From an uncultured Collinsella sp. (lineage in GTDB: Bacteria; Actinomycetota; Coriobacteriia; Coriobacteriales; Coriobacteriaceae): a stretch of 64,000 nt of DNA. Made by a program: the position numbers and the translations under genes. Location: assembly GCA_958450865.1 (NCBI GenBank), contig CAUDNY010000001.1:186001-250000 (forward strand), written 5' to 3'. Position 1 is the first letter of the stretch. The number at the start of each line of letters is the position of its first letter. The notes beneath the pieces were generated by a model. That model did no database searches and was not told the origin of the DNA. It worked only from the letters and a program-made list of their open reading frames with translations. Below are positions 36,339-46,066 of this stretch, piece after piece.

Positions 36339-39116
36339 CTACCCGCGGTGACGGGCGCGGCTGTACGGCGTATCCGCCATGGGCAGATCCGGACGCAGCT
36401 TGCCGTCAAATGCGCGATAGGCGTTCTGTACGGCGGGCGCCGTGGGAATCGTTGCGATCTCGCCGATGCCCTTGCCGCCGTATGCCACGGGCAGTAGCTC
36501 GTCCTTCTCCACGTAGATGGCGTGGATATCCGGAATCTCGGGCGCACGGAACAGCCCGAGCGTGCCGTACCTTGCCTGGGGCACGCAGTCCTTGAGCGGC
36601 CAGTCCTCGGTAAGCGCATAGCCCATACCCATAAGCACACCGCCTTCGATCTGACCCTGGATGGAGATGGGGTTGACCACCTTGCCGGAATCGTGCGCGG
36701 CATAGACCTCGCTCACGCGACCGTCATCGTCCAGAATGACCACATGCGTGGCAAAGCCGTAGCAGATGTGGCTCTTGGGATTGGGAACGTCGGCGCCCAG
36801 CTTGTCGGTCGGCTCCAGGTACACGTAGCCAAACTCGCATCCCTCGAGCGCCTTGATGGCGGCCGCGGGATCCTGAGGATGCATACCCTGGCCGGCGACG
36901 AGCTCCTGCGTGTGCAGCTGATAGGCGCGACCGTCGTCGTACTCGATCTTGACGCCGTCGCCATGCGCATTCACGGGAGCGGCGGGCGCAGACTTGCCGG
37001 CCTCGATATCAAGCATGGCATCGCGCAGCAGGAAGGCGGCACCGCGCACGGCCTCGCCGGTCACGACCGTCTGACGTGAACCAGACGTGGTGCCGGAGTC
37101 GGGAGCGTTCTCGGTGGAGCACTCGCCGTTGGCAATGCAGCGAAGCGGCAGGCCGCATGCCTCGGCAACGTCCTGCAAAAAGACGGTGTTGCAGCCCTGG
37201 CCGATGTCGGACGTGGCGGCATAGACCACAGCCACGCCGTCCTCGATGCGAATCTTGCAGCGGCCGGCATCGGGCAGGCCCACGCCCACGCCGGCGTTCT
37301 TCATGGCGCAGGCGATACCGGCGTGTCCGGGATGCGCATAGTAGGCATCCTTGACCTCGAGCAGCGTCTCCTTAAGCGCCGTGGAGCAGTCGGCAATCTG
37401 GCCGTTGGGCAAAACCTCGCCCGGCTCGATGGCGTTACGGTAGCGGATCTCCCACGGATCCAGGCCGACCTTCTCTGCCAGCAAGTCGATCAGGCTCTCG
37501 AGCGCAAACTCGGACTGGCAAACGCCAAAGCCGCGGTACGCGCCGGCGGGCGGGTTGTTGGTGTAGTAGCCATAACCGCGAATGTCGGTGTTCTGGTACT
37601 TGTAGGGGCCGACGGCATGCGTGCAGGCGCGCTCGAGCACCGGGCCGCACAGCGACGCGTAGGCGCCGGTGTCAAAGTTGATCTCGCAATCTAGGCCGGT
37701 AAAGTTGCCCTCGGCGTCGCAACCCAGCGTAAAGGTGCCGTCCATGGCGTGGCGCTTGGGATGGAACGCGAGCGACTCGGCGCGCGTGAGTTTGCACTTC
37801 ACGGGACGCTGGAACTTATATGCGGCGAGCGCGGCCAGGTGCTGGATGGACACGTCCTCCTTGCCGCCAAAGCCGCCACCCACGAGCATGGTCTCGACGA
37901 CCACGCGCTCGGGCTCGTTGTCCCAGCCAAACATGTGGGCACACTCTTTGCGCGTGTCGTAGGCACCCTGGTCGGTCGACTGCACCTTGACGCCGTTCTT
38001 ATACGGGAACGCCACGGCGCACTCGGGCTCCAAGAAGGCATGCTCGGTAAAGGGCGTGGTAAAGCGCTGCGTCACGGTGAATGCGCTCTCCGCCAGCGCC
38101 TTGGCGGCGTCGCCGCGCGTCACGTGACGGCTCTGACACACATTGTCCTTGAGCTCCACCGTGTTGCCAAAGGCAAAGAAGCTGTCGTGCAGGCGTGGGG
38201 CGTCGGCAGCCCTGGCCTCGACAATGTTGCGCACGGGCTCCAGCGGCTCGTAATCGATCTTTACGAGCTTCTTGGCCTTTTCGAGCGTCGCTTCGTCCTC
38301 GGCAACCACCAGCACGATAGCGTCACCCACGCAGCGGGTGATATCGCCCTGGGCGATCATGACGTCCCAGTCCTGGATAAGGTGGCCGACCTGGTTGACC
38401 GGCACGTCCTCGGCGCGCAGGATACCCACCACGCCGGGCAGGGCCTCGGCCTTGGCGGTATCGATGGAGAGCACGCGAGCGCGCGGATACTTGGAGCGCA
38501 CGGCGCTGGCGTAGGTCAGGCCCGGCTGATCGAGCTCGTCGATGTCGTCGGGGTATTTGCCCTCGCCGAGCACCTTCTTGCGCACGTCGATACGGAAGGC
38601 GCGCTTGCCCACGCCGTAGTCGTCGCCGCGCTCCAGGTCCTCATCAATCTGCTTTTCGCCGCGGAGCACCGCTGCGGCCAGCGAGATGCCCTCGATAATC
38701 TTTTTGTAGCCGGTGCAACGGCAGACGTTGCCGCGGATGGCGTACTTGATCTGTTCCTCGGTAGGCTCGGGATCCTCGGCGATGAGCGCCGCACCTGCCA
38801 TGACCATGCCGGGGATGCAAAAGCCGCACTGCACGGCGCCCACGGCGCCAAAGGCGTACACAAAGGCCTCGCGCACGTCCTCGGGCAGGCCCTCGACGGT
38901 CACGATGTTGCGACCGGCGGCAAGCGCGGTGGTCAGCACGCACGCCTTGACGGCCGCACCGTCCACGTGGATGGTACAGGTACCGCACGCGCCCTCGGAG
39001 CAGCCGTCCTTGGCGGAATGGATATGCAGGTCGTCGCGCAGGTAGCGCAGCAACGGTTTGTTTTGGGTCGTCGTGCACTCGACGCCGTTAACGGTAAAAG
39101 TGAATTCCTGTGCCAT
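36339..39116 (-). CDS. xdhD: Selenium-dependent xanthine dehydrogenase-type molybdenum hydroxylase (XdhD-like)
   Basis: The 925-residue protein fuses two [2Fe-2S] domains (C39, C44, C47, C59; C97, C100, C132, C134) to the molybdopterin domains (GGGFGGKE, AYRGFG, near the end GGKGIGE with the catalytic Glu). An FAD domain is absent, as in the E. coli selenate-reductase-like XdhD, so electrons probably pass to YgfK. The linked yqeB and yqeC genes suggest a selenium-containing cofactor. Likely substrates are xanthine or another purine. Confidence 0.87.
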   Translation of the reverse strand: MAQEFTFTVNGVECTTTQNKPLLRYLRDDLHIHSAKDGCSEGACGTCTIHVDGAAVKACVLTTALAAGRNIVTVEGLPEDVREAFVYAFGAVGAVQCGFCIPGMVMAGAALIAEDPEPTEEQIKYAIRGNVCRCTGYKKIIEGISLAAAVLRGEKQIDEDLERGDDYGVGKRAFRIDVRKKVLGEGKYPDDIDELDQPGLTYASAVRSKYPRARVLSIDTAKAEALPGVVGILRAEDVPVNQVGHLIQDWDVMIAQGDITRCVGDAIVLVVAEDEATLEKAKKLVKIDYEPLEPVRNIVEARAADAPRLHDSFFAFGNTVELKDNVCQSRHVTRGDAAKALAESAFTVTQRFTTPFTEHAFLEPECAVAFPYKNGVKVQSTDQGAYDTRKECAHMFGWDNEPERVVVETMLVGGGFGGKEDVSIQHLAALAAYKFQRPVKCKLTRAESLAFHPKRHAMDGTFTLGCDAEGNFTGLDCEINFDTGAYASLCGPVLERACTHAVGPYKYQNTDIRGYGYYTNNPPAGAYRGFGVCQSEFALESLIDLLAEKVGLDPWEIRYRNAIEPGEVLPNGQIADCSTALKETLLEVKDAYYAHPGHAGIACAMKNAGVGVGLPDAGRCKIRIEDGVAVVYAATSDIGQGCNTVFLQDVAEACGLPLRCIANGECSTENAPDSGTTSGSRQTVVTGEAVRGAAFLLRDAMLDIEAGKSAPAAPVNAHGDGVKIEYDDGRAYQLHTQELVAGQGMHPQDPAAAIKALEGCEFGYVYLEPTDKLGADVPNPKSHICYGFATHVVILDDDGRVSEVYAAHDSGKVVNPISIQGQIEGGVLMGMGYALTEDWPLKDCVPQARYGTLGLFRAPEIPDIHAIYVEKDELLPVAYGGKGIGEIATIPTAPAVQNAYRAFDGKLRPDLPMADTPYSRARHRG

Positions 39117-39128
39117 GGTGATTCCCTT

Positions 39129-39608
39129 CTACACGCCGGCGGCAATGCCGGTGCGGTCGTGGATGGCGCCATGCGGGCAGACGACGGCGCACATGCCGCA
39201 CGACAGGCAGTCCGCGCCGTCGATATGGGCGCAGTTGTCCTCGATGCGGATAGCGCCGGCAGGGCACTTTTTGGCGCACATGCCGCAACCGATGCAGCTG
39301 GTGTCGCAGATCTTGCGGGCGATGGCGCCCTTATCGGTGTTGTTGCAGCGCACCAGGATGTTCTGGTAGCCGGGAACGAAGGCAATCACGCGCTGGGGGC
39401 ACGCCATGCCGCACAGGCCACAGCCCGTGCACTTGGAGCGATCCACGCGGGCGATGCCATCGACCAGCGCAATGGCGCCGTGGGGGCAGGCCGTGACGCA
39501 GGCGCCACAGCCAATGCAGCCTTCGCTGCAGTGGGCGTCGCCGCCTGCGGAGGCGCAACCGCTTCCGCAGGCAACGTAGGCCACGTTATGTTGAATGGAT
39601 TTGGCCAT
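39129..39608 (-). CDS. Polyferredoxin with four 4Fe-4S motifs
   Basis: This 159-residue protein has four CxxCxxCxxxC-type sets (CIGCGACVTACP, CTGCGLCGMACP, CIGCGMCAKKCP, CLSCGMCAVVCP) and an extra cysteine-rich N-terminus. It lies between ygfK and the molybdenum hydroxylase, with 11-12 base gaps, and probably carries electrons between those two enzymes in the cytosol. Confidence 0.85.
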   Translation of the reverse strand: MAKSIQHNVAYVACGSGCASAGGDAHCSEGCIGCGACVTACPHGAIALVDGIARVDRSKCTGCGLCGMACPQRVIAFVPGYQNILVRCNNTDKGAIARKICDTSCIGCGMCAKKCPAGAIRIEDNCAHIDGADCLSCGMCAVVCPHGAIHDRTGIAAGV

Positions 39609-39619
39609 AAGAGACTCGC

Positions 39620-42619
39620 CTATTTCTTAAGAAGGTACGAATAGTTGTCGCGCACGGCCTTGATGGTCAGGCGGACGGCCTCGGGCAGACCGGTGTTGAC
39701 GGCATCGACCGAGACGGTGCGGACCGTGCCGGCAACGCGGACCTTAAAGTGATCCTCGTCCACGGCCAGGAAGCCCTCGTTCTCGGAGTTCTCCATGTCC
39801 TGCTCGCTCCAGAACAGGGTGAGCTTGTCCTTGTAAGGACGACCCTCCTGGTAGGGGCAGAACACGGCGCAGTTGCCGCACTCGTTGCACATGCCGTCGA
39901 CATGTACCACCTGATGCTTGGCCAGGCCCGGCACCTTAATGGCAACGTTGGCGCGGTTGGGGCACACGTCGCAGCAGACCTCGCACACCGAGCCGCAGCC
40001 CAGGCAGCGGGTCTTGGTGCAGTTGCGCTTGTCGCGGCACAGCGACCCCTTGCGCTCGTAGCAGGTGTCCTCGCGACCGGCCTGAGCATTCTGGTCGGCG
40101 TACTTGTTAAAGTCCACGCCGGCAATGGCACGGGCAACCTCGGCGGCGTCGGCGATAGCCTCGACCACGGTAGCCGGACCGCGGCGGCAGTCGCCCGCAG
40201 CCCAGACGCCCTCGACGCCGGTGGAGGTGGCGGCAAGGCGGCCGCGACGGTCATGTTCAACGCCCGCGGCGTCGTACAGGCTGGCATCGATGCCCTCGCC
40301 CACGGCGCAGATCACCGTGGTGGCGGGAAGCTCGACGGTCTCGCCCGTGGGGACGGGGCTGCGACGGCCGCTTGCATCCGGCTCGCCAAGCTCCATAACG
40401 TCGCAGGTCAGCACGGCGCCGTTGAGTGCCTTGGGCGCCAGCAGCTCGCAGAACTCAACACCGTCGGCAAGAGCAAGATCGAGCTCTTCCTCGTCGGCGG
40501 GCATCTGCTTCTTGGTGCGGCGATACACCAGGCGCACGTTCTTCACACCAGCCAGGCGCTTGGCCACGCGGGCCGCGTCCATGGCGGTGTTGCCGGCGCC
40601 GATGACCACGACGTCCTCGCCCAGCTCGAGCTTCTCGCCCTTCTTGGCGGCCTCGAGGAACTCCAGCACGTCGAGCTCGGCACCCTCGCCCAGGCCGGCA
40701 GAGCCGGGCATCCAGGCACCGGTGGCCACGACAACGTCGGTAAAGCCCTGGGCCTTGAGCTCGTCGATGGACTCCACGCGGGCGTTGAGCTGGACCTTGG
40801 CGCCAAAGGCCAGGCAGAGCTCGGCATCGTGGGAGATATCGTCGCTCGCGATACGGAACTCGGGGATCACGTGACGGACCACGCCGCCGAGCGAATCGCG
40901 GGCCTCGAAGATGGTGACGGGCACGCCGGCGCGCGTCAGGAAGAACGCCGTCGCCAGGCCGGCCGGACCGCCGCCGATAACGGCAACGTTGCGCTCACCG
41001 TCGTTGGCGATGGCCTGGGCGCGCAGCTTGGGCAGCACGGCAGTCATGGCCTCACGGGCGGCCTTGAGCTTACTGGCGCGGATCTGGGCGCCCTCGGGCT
41101 CGTAGAACGCACGCTCGCAAGCACGGCCGCAGGGATGCGGGCAGATGGTGCCGGTGATAAACGGCAGGGCGTTGCGCTCGATGATGATGTTGAGCGCGTC
41201 CTCGTAGCGGCCCTCATCCACTGCCGCCAGGTAGGCGGGAATATCCTGCTGGATGGGGCAGCTCGTGCGGCACGGCGTGGTAAAGCAGTCGGAAAGCGGG
41301 CTCTTGCCGGCAACCTTGCGGTCGGGCAGCGGGCGCAGCGGCTTCTTGTAGAGCGGGTTGGTGAGCGAGTCGACCTGGATCGCGGTCACGGCCTCGAGCG
41401 AGACGCCCGCGAACGGCTTGCCGTCCAGATCGCCAAACTCGTCGGCCATCTGGCTAAAGCGCTCGTAGCCACCGGGCTTGAGAACGTCGGTCGCCAGGGT
41501 GACGGGCCAAATACCGGCATCGTACAGGGCGCGGATGTTGTAGACCGTGGCACCACCGGAGTAGCTGATGCGCAGCTTGCCATCGAACTGCTCGGTAATG
41601 CGACGGGCGGCCTCGATGGTCAGCGAGAACAGCGAACGGCCGGACATGTACATCTCGGTGGAGGGCAGCTCGTTCCTCGTCACGTCGACGGGGAAGGTGT
41701 TGGTGAGCTTGACGCCAAACTCCAGGCCGCGCTCGGCGCACAGGGCAATCAAGCGCTCGAACATGGGCACGGCGTCGACCCACTGCAGGTCCTCGCGGAA
41801 GTGTGTGTCATCGAAGACGATGTAGTCAAAGCCCAGCTCGTTGAGGCGCTGACGGGCAAACTCATAGCCCAGCAGCGTGGGGTTGCACTTGATGTAGGTG
41901 TTGAGGCCCTTCTCGGCGATCAGATAGGTCGCGATGCGCTCAATCTCCGCCGGCGGGCAGCCGTGCAGGGTGGACTCGGTGATGGAGTTGGAGACGCGCG
42001 CCGGGATGGACTCGACAAACGCGGCATCGACATGCTCAAACTTGTCCAGGTTGGCGAGCGCCCACGTACGGCACTCGTTCCAGACGTCGGAACCGCTGGC
42101 GTCCTTCATGCCCTCGATGTAGGCGTCGACCTTGGGGCTCTTAATACCCTCCAGGTCATAGCCCACGGACATGTTAAAGACAAAACCGTCCGGGCTGCCC
42201 AGGCCGTACTCGCGAGCGATCAGGTGGCAGGCGAACCATGCCTTCACGTACTCGGCAAAGGCCTGCGGAACCTCGAGCTCGGTCGACCACTCGCAGTTGT
42301 AGCACTCGTCCTGCGCCACGATGCAGGGCTTGTTCACACACTTGGAGAGCTCCTCGCCGTCCATAACCTGAACGGTCTTGAGCTCAAAGAAGCGGGAACC
42401 GGCAACGTAGGATGCCACGATGTTCTGGGCAAGCTGCGTATTGGGGCCGGCGGCCGGGCCAAACGGAGTCTCGATGCGCTCGTCAAAAATGGGGAGCGCG
42501 CCCTCCTGGTTGGTCGTGACCATCTTGCGCACGCCAAAGATGGCGTCCTGGGTCTTATGCTCCTCGATGATCCAGTTCATCAGCTGCGAAAACGGGATCG
42601 GCCTCATGATGTCGCTCAT
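39620..42619 (-). CDS. ygfK: YgfK-family flavo-iron-sulfur oxidoreductase
   Basis: The 999-residue protein has an N-terminal dihydroorotate/dihydropyrimidine dehydrogenase-like barrel and a central GltD-like part with FAD (AVIGGGPAGLATAFFL) and nucleotide (VVVIGAGNTAMDAARV) folds. C-terminal 4Fe-4S sites follow (CLGCGSVCEVCCDVCP, CNECGNCAVFCP). It matches YgfK, required for anaerobic purine/urate use in enterobacteria. AGGAG fixes the ATG at 42619 and removes 41 upstream codons. Confidence 0.88.
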   Translation of the reverse strand: MSDIMRPIPFSQLMNWIIEEHKTQDAIFGVRKMVTTNQEGALPIFDERIETPFGPAAGPNTQLAQNIVASYVAGSRFFELKTVQVMDGEELSKCVNKPCIVAQDECYNCEWSTELEVPQAFAEYVKAWFACHLIAREYGLGSPDGFVFNMSVGYDLEGIKSPKVDAYIEGMKDASGSDVWNECRTWALANLDKFEHVDAAFVESIPARVSNSITESTLHGCPPAEIERIATYLIAEKGLNTYIKCNPTLLGYEFARQRLNELGFDYIVFDDTHFREDLQWVDAVPMFERLIALCAERGLEFGVKLTNTFPVDVTRNELPSTEMYMSGRSLFSLTIEAARRITEQFDGKLRISYSGGATVYNIRALYDAGIWPVTLATDVLKPGGYERFSQMADEFGDLDGKPFAGVSLEAVTAIQVDSLTNPLYKKPLRPLPDRKVAGKSPLSDCFTTPCRTSCPIQQDIPAYLAAVDEGRYEDALNIIIERNALPFITGTICPHPCGRACERAFYEPEGAQIRASKLKAAREAMTAVLPKLRAQAIANDGERNVAVIGGGPAGLATAFFLTRAGVPVTIFEARDSLGGVVRHVIPEFRIASDDISHDAELCLAFGAKVQLNARVESIDELKAQGFTDVVVATGAWMPGSAGLGEGAELDVLEFLEAAKKGEKLELGEDVVVIGAGNTAMDAARVAKRLAGVKNVRLVYRRTKKQMPADEEELDLALADGVEFCELLAPKALNGAVLTCDVMELGEPDASGRRSPVPTGETVELPATTVICAVGEGIDASLYDAAGVEHDRRGRLAATSTGVEGVWAAGDCRRGPATVVEAIADAAEVARAIAGVDFNKYADQNAQAGREDTCYERKGSLCRDKRNCTKTRCLGCGSVCEVCCDVCPNRANVAIKVPGLAKHQVVHVDGMCNECGNCAVFCPYQEGRPYKDKLTLFWSEQDMENSENEGFLAVDEDHFKVRVAGTVRTVSVDAVNTGLPEAVRLTIKAVRDNYSYLLKK

Positions 42620-42717
42620 AGTGAGCTCCTCTCTGTAACGCCCGGCGAGACCGCGCGGCGGGCGCAAATACGGCGTAGCGCTAGCACAGCGCCGGCGACC
42701 CCGCGGAGGTCGCCTAT

Positions 42718-42753
42718 ACGCGCGTCGGATGCGGCGAAACATCCGACGCGCGT
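42718..42753. repeat. GC-rich hairpin between ssnA and ygfK
   Basis: Perfect 14-base arms (ACGCGCGTCGGATG) surround an eight-base loop in the 150-base gap between ssnA and ygfK. Smaller hairpins follow toward ygfK. No T-run is present, so it probably sets mRNA stability or the relative expression of the two genes rather than ending transcription. Confidence 0.6.
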
Positions 42754-42767
42754 GAATCTACTTGTAA

Positions 42768-44123
42768 TTAGTACGCGCGATCGTTGAGCGTGCTCCAGAG
42801 CTTCTTGGACTCAGCCATGGTCCACGCGTTGATCTTGTCCTCATCAATGCCAACGAACTCGCGATCCTTGTACAGGACACGGCCGTTGATGATGGTGGTG
42901 CGGCAGTTTTTGCCCATCATGCCAAAGAGCATGTGGCCGTCGATGTTCTCCTCGCTCAGCGGCGTAAAGGGCTTGTAGTCCATGACGATGACGTCGGCGG
43001 CAGCGCCGGGCTCAAGCACACCGAGCTTACGATCGAAGTACTTGCTGGCCATCTTGGCGTTGTTCTCGAACAGCATGGTCATGGCCTCGCACCAGCCCAC
43101 GTTGGGCATGGCGGCGTTGTGGCGCTGAATGATCAGGAAGACCTTGAGGCTCTCGAGCATATCGTGGGTGTAGGCGTCGGTGCCCATGCACACGGGGATG
43201 CCGCGGCGGAAGAACTCGAGCACGGGGGCGCAGCCCACGGCGTTGCCCATATTGGATTCGGGGTTGTTGACGAGCCAGGTACCGGACTCCTTGACGATAT
43301 CCATCTCGGCAGGCGTCACGTGGATGCAGTGGCCGAGCATGGTGTCGGGACCCAGCAGATTGTGCTGCAGCAGGCGCTCGACGGGGCTGATGCCACCGCG
43401 GTTGAGGCGGGAGTCCCACACGTCATTCATGCCCTCGCACACATGGATGTGGAAGCCGGTCAGGCCGTTGTTGGCCTCGGCCATCTTGTCCATGGTCTCG
43501 TCCGACAGCGTAAAGGTGGCATGTCCGCCAAACATGGCGGCAATCATGTGGTTGTCGTTATCGCGACGCTCCTTGGCGGCCCACTGGGCAAATTCGGCGT
43601 TCTCGGCAATGGCCTGGTCGCATTTTTCCCGGCCACGGCGGTCGGAGACCTCGTAGCACAGGCACGAACGCATGCCCAGCTCCTGAGCTGCATCCTTAAT
43701 GGTAAAGAGGCTGCCCGGAATCTCACAGAAGCTCGCGTGGTGATCGAAGATCGTGGTGACGCCATCGCGGATGGAATCCAGAATCGTGGCATAGGCGCTT
43801 GCCTTGGTGCCGTCGAGCGTCAGGTTGTCGTCGATCTTCCACCACTGCTGCTCAAGATTCTCCAAGAAGTTGGTGGGGTTGCAGCCCTTAATGGCAAGGC
43901 CGCGGGCCAGTCCCGAGTAGATGTGGGTGTGGCAGTTGATGAGTCCGGGCATGATGAGGTTGCCCTGGGCGTCGACGTACTCGGCATCCGGGTACTTGGA
44001 CTTGAGCTCGCACTCGGGGCCCACTTCGACGATCGTATCTCCGTCAATGGCGACCGCACCGTTTGGAATGAACGGGGTCTGAGAATTGCGGGTAAAAACG
44101 GAACCGTTAGCGACCAGAAGCAT
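42768..44123 (-). CDS. ssnA: SsnA-family amidohydrolase
   Basis: This 451-residue metal-dependent deaminase-like enzyme has NCHTHIYSGLARG (HxH metal site), HHASFCEIPG, a downstream HIHVCEGMND and GTDAYTHDM. SsnA is always found with ygfK and the selenium-linked hydrolases and probably acts on a ring or formimino intermediate of purine breakdown. The ATG at 44123 follows GGGAG; a further ATG six codons upstream lacks one. Confidence 0.86.
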   Translation of the reverse strand: MLLVANGSVFTRNSQTPFIPNGAVAIDGDTIVEVGPECELKSKYPDAEYVDAQGNLIMPGLINCHTHIYSGLARGLAIKGCNPTNFLENLEQQWWKIDDNLTLDGTKASAYATILDSIRDGVTTIFDHHASFCEIPGSLFTIKDAAQELGMRSCLCYEVSDRRGREKCDQAIAENAEFAQWAAKERRDNDNHMIAAMFGGHATFTLSDETMDKMAEANNGLTGFHIHVCEGMNDVWDSRLNRGGISPVERLLQHNLLGPDTMLGHCIHVTPAEMDIVKESGTWLVNNPESNMGNAVGCAPVLEFFRRGIPVCMGTDAYTHDMLESLKVFLIIQRHNAAMPNVGWCEAMTMLFENNAKMASKYFDRKLGVLEPGAAADVIVMDYKPFTPLSEENIDGHMLFGMMGKNCRTTIINGRVLYKDREFVGIDEDKINAWTMAESKKLWSTLNDRAY

Positions 44124-44221
44124 GAATGCTCCCTTCAACATCAGAGGCGGGGTTTGACACCTCTGACATAGCGGAAGTGCGAAGCGCCGGCCTACACCGG
44201 AAACGGGCCCTCTCCCGTCAA

Positions 44222-44304
44222 CGCTTCACCAAAGGGACAAACCCTTTGAAGTGCGGCTTGGCGCCGCATGACGTCGGCGGACGAGGCGATGCGTCCGCCG
44301 ACGA
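44222..44304. repeat. Three consecutive hairpins between the permease gene and ssnA
   Basis: AAAGGG-ACAAA-CCCTTT, TGCGGC-N5-GCCGCA and an 11-base perfect stem (CGTCGGCGGAC with its complement, loop of ten) follow one another. No T-run follows on the minus strand. They may limit read-through or protect the 3' end of the permease message. Confidence 0.5.
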
Positions 44305-44319
44305 ATAGCACCGAATTGG

Positions 44320-45714
44320 TTACTTCTTGCTCTCGGGCAAGACCAGATCCACGGCAGCGTCCTTGGCAGCATCGATGTGCTGAGCCACGACCGGCGTCTG
44401 CGGAAGGATCAGGTTAAGGACAATGGCCATAATGGCGGTGGGGGTTACGGCATTGGAGCCGATGACGGTGGACACCCAGGTGGGCATACCCTCGCCGGCA
44501 AGGCAACCGCTGGCCATCCAGATACCCAGGCCAAAGACGACGGAGGTACCGACGATGGTGGTAGTGCGCTGCGTAAGGCCCTCGCGGGTGAACATGCGCA
44601 CGCCGTTCATGGTGATGGTGCCAAAGACGCCGACGGTCGCGCCGCCGATGACGGGCTGCGGGATAGCGGAAAGGACGGCAGAGAGCTGCGGGAACAGACC
44701 GGCGATGGCAAAGACGGCAGCGATGATCACAAAGACCCACTTGTTGACGACCTTGTTGGAGCAGATGATGCCCACGTTCTGGCCAAGGGCGCTGGTGGGA
44801 AGACCGCCCAGCAGGCCGCCGACCATAGAGGTAAGGCCCTGGGACACGATAGCGCCGGAGAGCTCGCGCTCGGTGGGCATACGGTCGATGGAACCTAGGC
44901 AGGCGGCGGAGACGTCACCGATAACCTGGATGGCAACCATGGGGAACACGACGGCGAGGGTAATGCAGACCTCGGGATCAAACTCGAGCGCGTAGGGCAT
45001 GAGCTTGGGAAGGGCGAAGACCTGAGCGGTGGCGACGCTGGAGAAGTCGATCATGCCAAAGGGGATCGAAACGATCATGCCAACGATCATGCCAAAGAAC
45101 ACGGATCCCAGCTTGAGCGTGCCCTTGCCAAAGTTGGCGAGCGCAAAGACCACGGCGAAGGTGATAAGAGCGACGCACCAGGCCTGCGGGGTGCCCCACA
45201 GCGGCGTACCCATACCGCCGGCCATATACTTGACGGCCGTGGGATACAGCGAAACGCCGATGGAGAAGATGACCGTACCGGTCACGACGGGCGGGAACAG
45301 CCACTTGATCTTGCTGTAGGCCAGACCAAAGAGGACCGCGACGGCGCCGCCGACGATCTCGCCGCCCAGCAGCGCACCAAAGCTAAAGCCCGAGGCACCC
45401 ATGGCCTGCAGGGCCGGCAAGAACGCGAACGAAACGCCCATGACGATGGGCAGACCGCCGCCGATGCGACGGAAGGGAGCGAAGGCCTGAAGGGCCGTGT
45501 CGATTGCCGAAAGAATGAGCGCGACCTGGATGATGTCGGTACTCTGCTGGCTATTAAAGCCGTAGACGCCGGCCATGATGACAGCCGGGGTGATGATACC
45601 GGCAAACGAAGCCAGTACGTGCTGAAGGGCACACGGGATCATTTCCTTAACGGGAGGCATGCCTTCACGAGTGAACAGGGCTTCAGTGCCGTTCTTAACC
45701 GTCTCCTGGGTCAT
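44320..45714 (-). CDS. NCS2-family xanthine/uracil-type permease
   Basis: The 464-residue integral membrane protein has about 12-14 hydrophobic segments, FAGIITPAVIMAG, and the NCS2 signature region ALGQNVGIICSNKVVNKWV. It is a purine importer, probably for xanthine or urate, given the catabolic genes downstream. The ATG at 45714 lies behind GGTGG, which removes 29 codons. It leads the series into ssnA, ygfK, the ferredoxin and xdh. Confidence 0.85.
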   Translation of the reverse strand: MTQETVKNGTEALFTREGMPPVKEMIPCALQHVLASFAGIITPAVIMAGVYGFNSQQSTDIIQVALILSAIDTALQAFAPFRRIGGGLPIVMGVSFAFLPALQAMGASGFSFGALLGGEIVGGAVAVLFGLAYSKIKWLFPPVVTGTVIFSIGVSLYPTAVKYMAGGMGTPLWGTPQAWCVALITFAVVFALANFGKGTLKLGSVFFGMIVGMIVSIPFGMIDFSSVATAQVFALPKLMPYALEFDPEVCITLAVVFPMVAIQVIGDVSAACLGSIDRMPTERELSGAIVSQGLTSMVGGLLGGLPTSALGQNVGIICSNKVVNKWVFVIIAAVFAIAGLFPQLSAVLSAIPQPVIGGATVGVFGTITMNGVRMFTREGLTQRTTTIVGTSVVFGLGIWMASGCLAGEGMPTWVSTVIGSNAVTPTAIMAIVLNLILPQTPVVAQHIDAAKDAAVDLVLPESKK

Positions 45715-45814
45715 TTGACCACCAATCCTCGAAATAGTTGTTTTCGCATCTAACGCTCTATTGTGACGCAGTGCGGGGTTGAGGTTGTGCCTTCGTTGCA
45801 TATCGTATTAAAGA

Positions 45815-45829
45815 TGATTCTCATTCTCA
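45815..45829. promoter_or_regulatory. Fur-box-like sequence upstream of the permease and second regulator
   Basis: TGATTCTCATTCTCA matches the 7-1-7 Fur pattern TGATAAT-N-ATTATCA at 12 of 14 positions. It lies in the 350-base divergent region between the purine permease and the regulator at 46067, which is otherwise without a gene. Iron control of an iron-sulfur-rich pathway is plausible, but the match may be chance in AT-rich DNA. Confidence 0.35.
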
Positions 45830-46066
45830 ATAATAATTTTTTGTTATCAGACTATTCTTCAGCTGAGATAATGCATTTCCGCAGGTCAGGAAAGTGTCTG
45901 GTCAAAATAACATCTAACTTTTCTTTTGGTCAACCGTTTACCGCCAAATTCCTACCGTTCGTCTGTATTACGCAATGTACCTGCGGATATACGAGATGAA
46001 GAGCAGCGTGTTACCATGAGAAAAAATTGTTATGAACATTTCCGATTTCACCCAAAGGAGTTGCCC

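Noticed and set aside
16000..37000. An integrative element with att sites and integrase
   Set aside because: No integrase, recombinase, relaxase or tRNA gene and no flanking direct repeat was seen, although the base composition shift suggests transfer.
39749..42787. A 1012-residue open frame on the plus strand
   Set aside because: It is the reverse shadow of ygfK in GC-rich DNA. The minus frame has clear flavin and iron-sulfur motifs and a ribosome site; the plus frame has low-complexity Gly/Ala/Val/His content and no family features.
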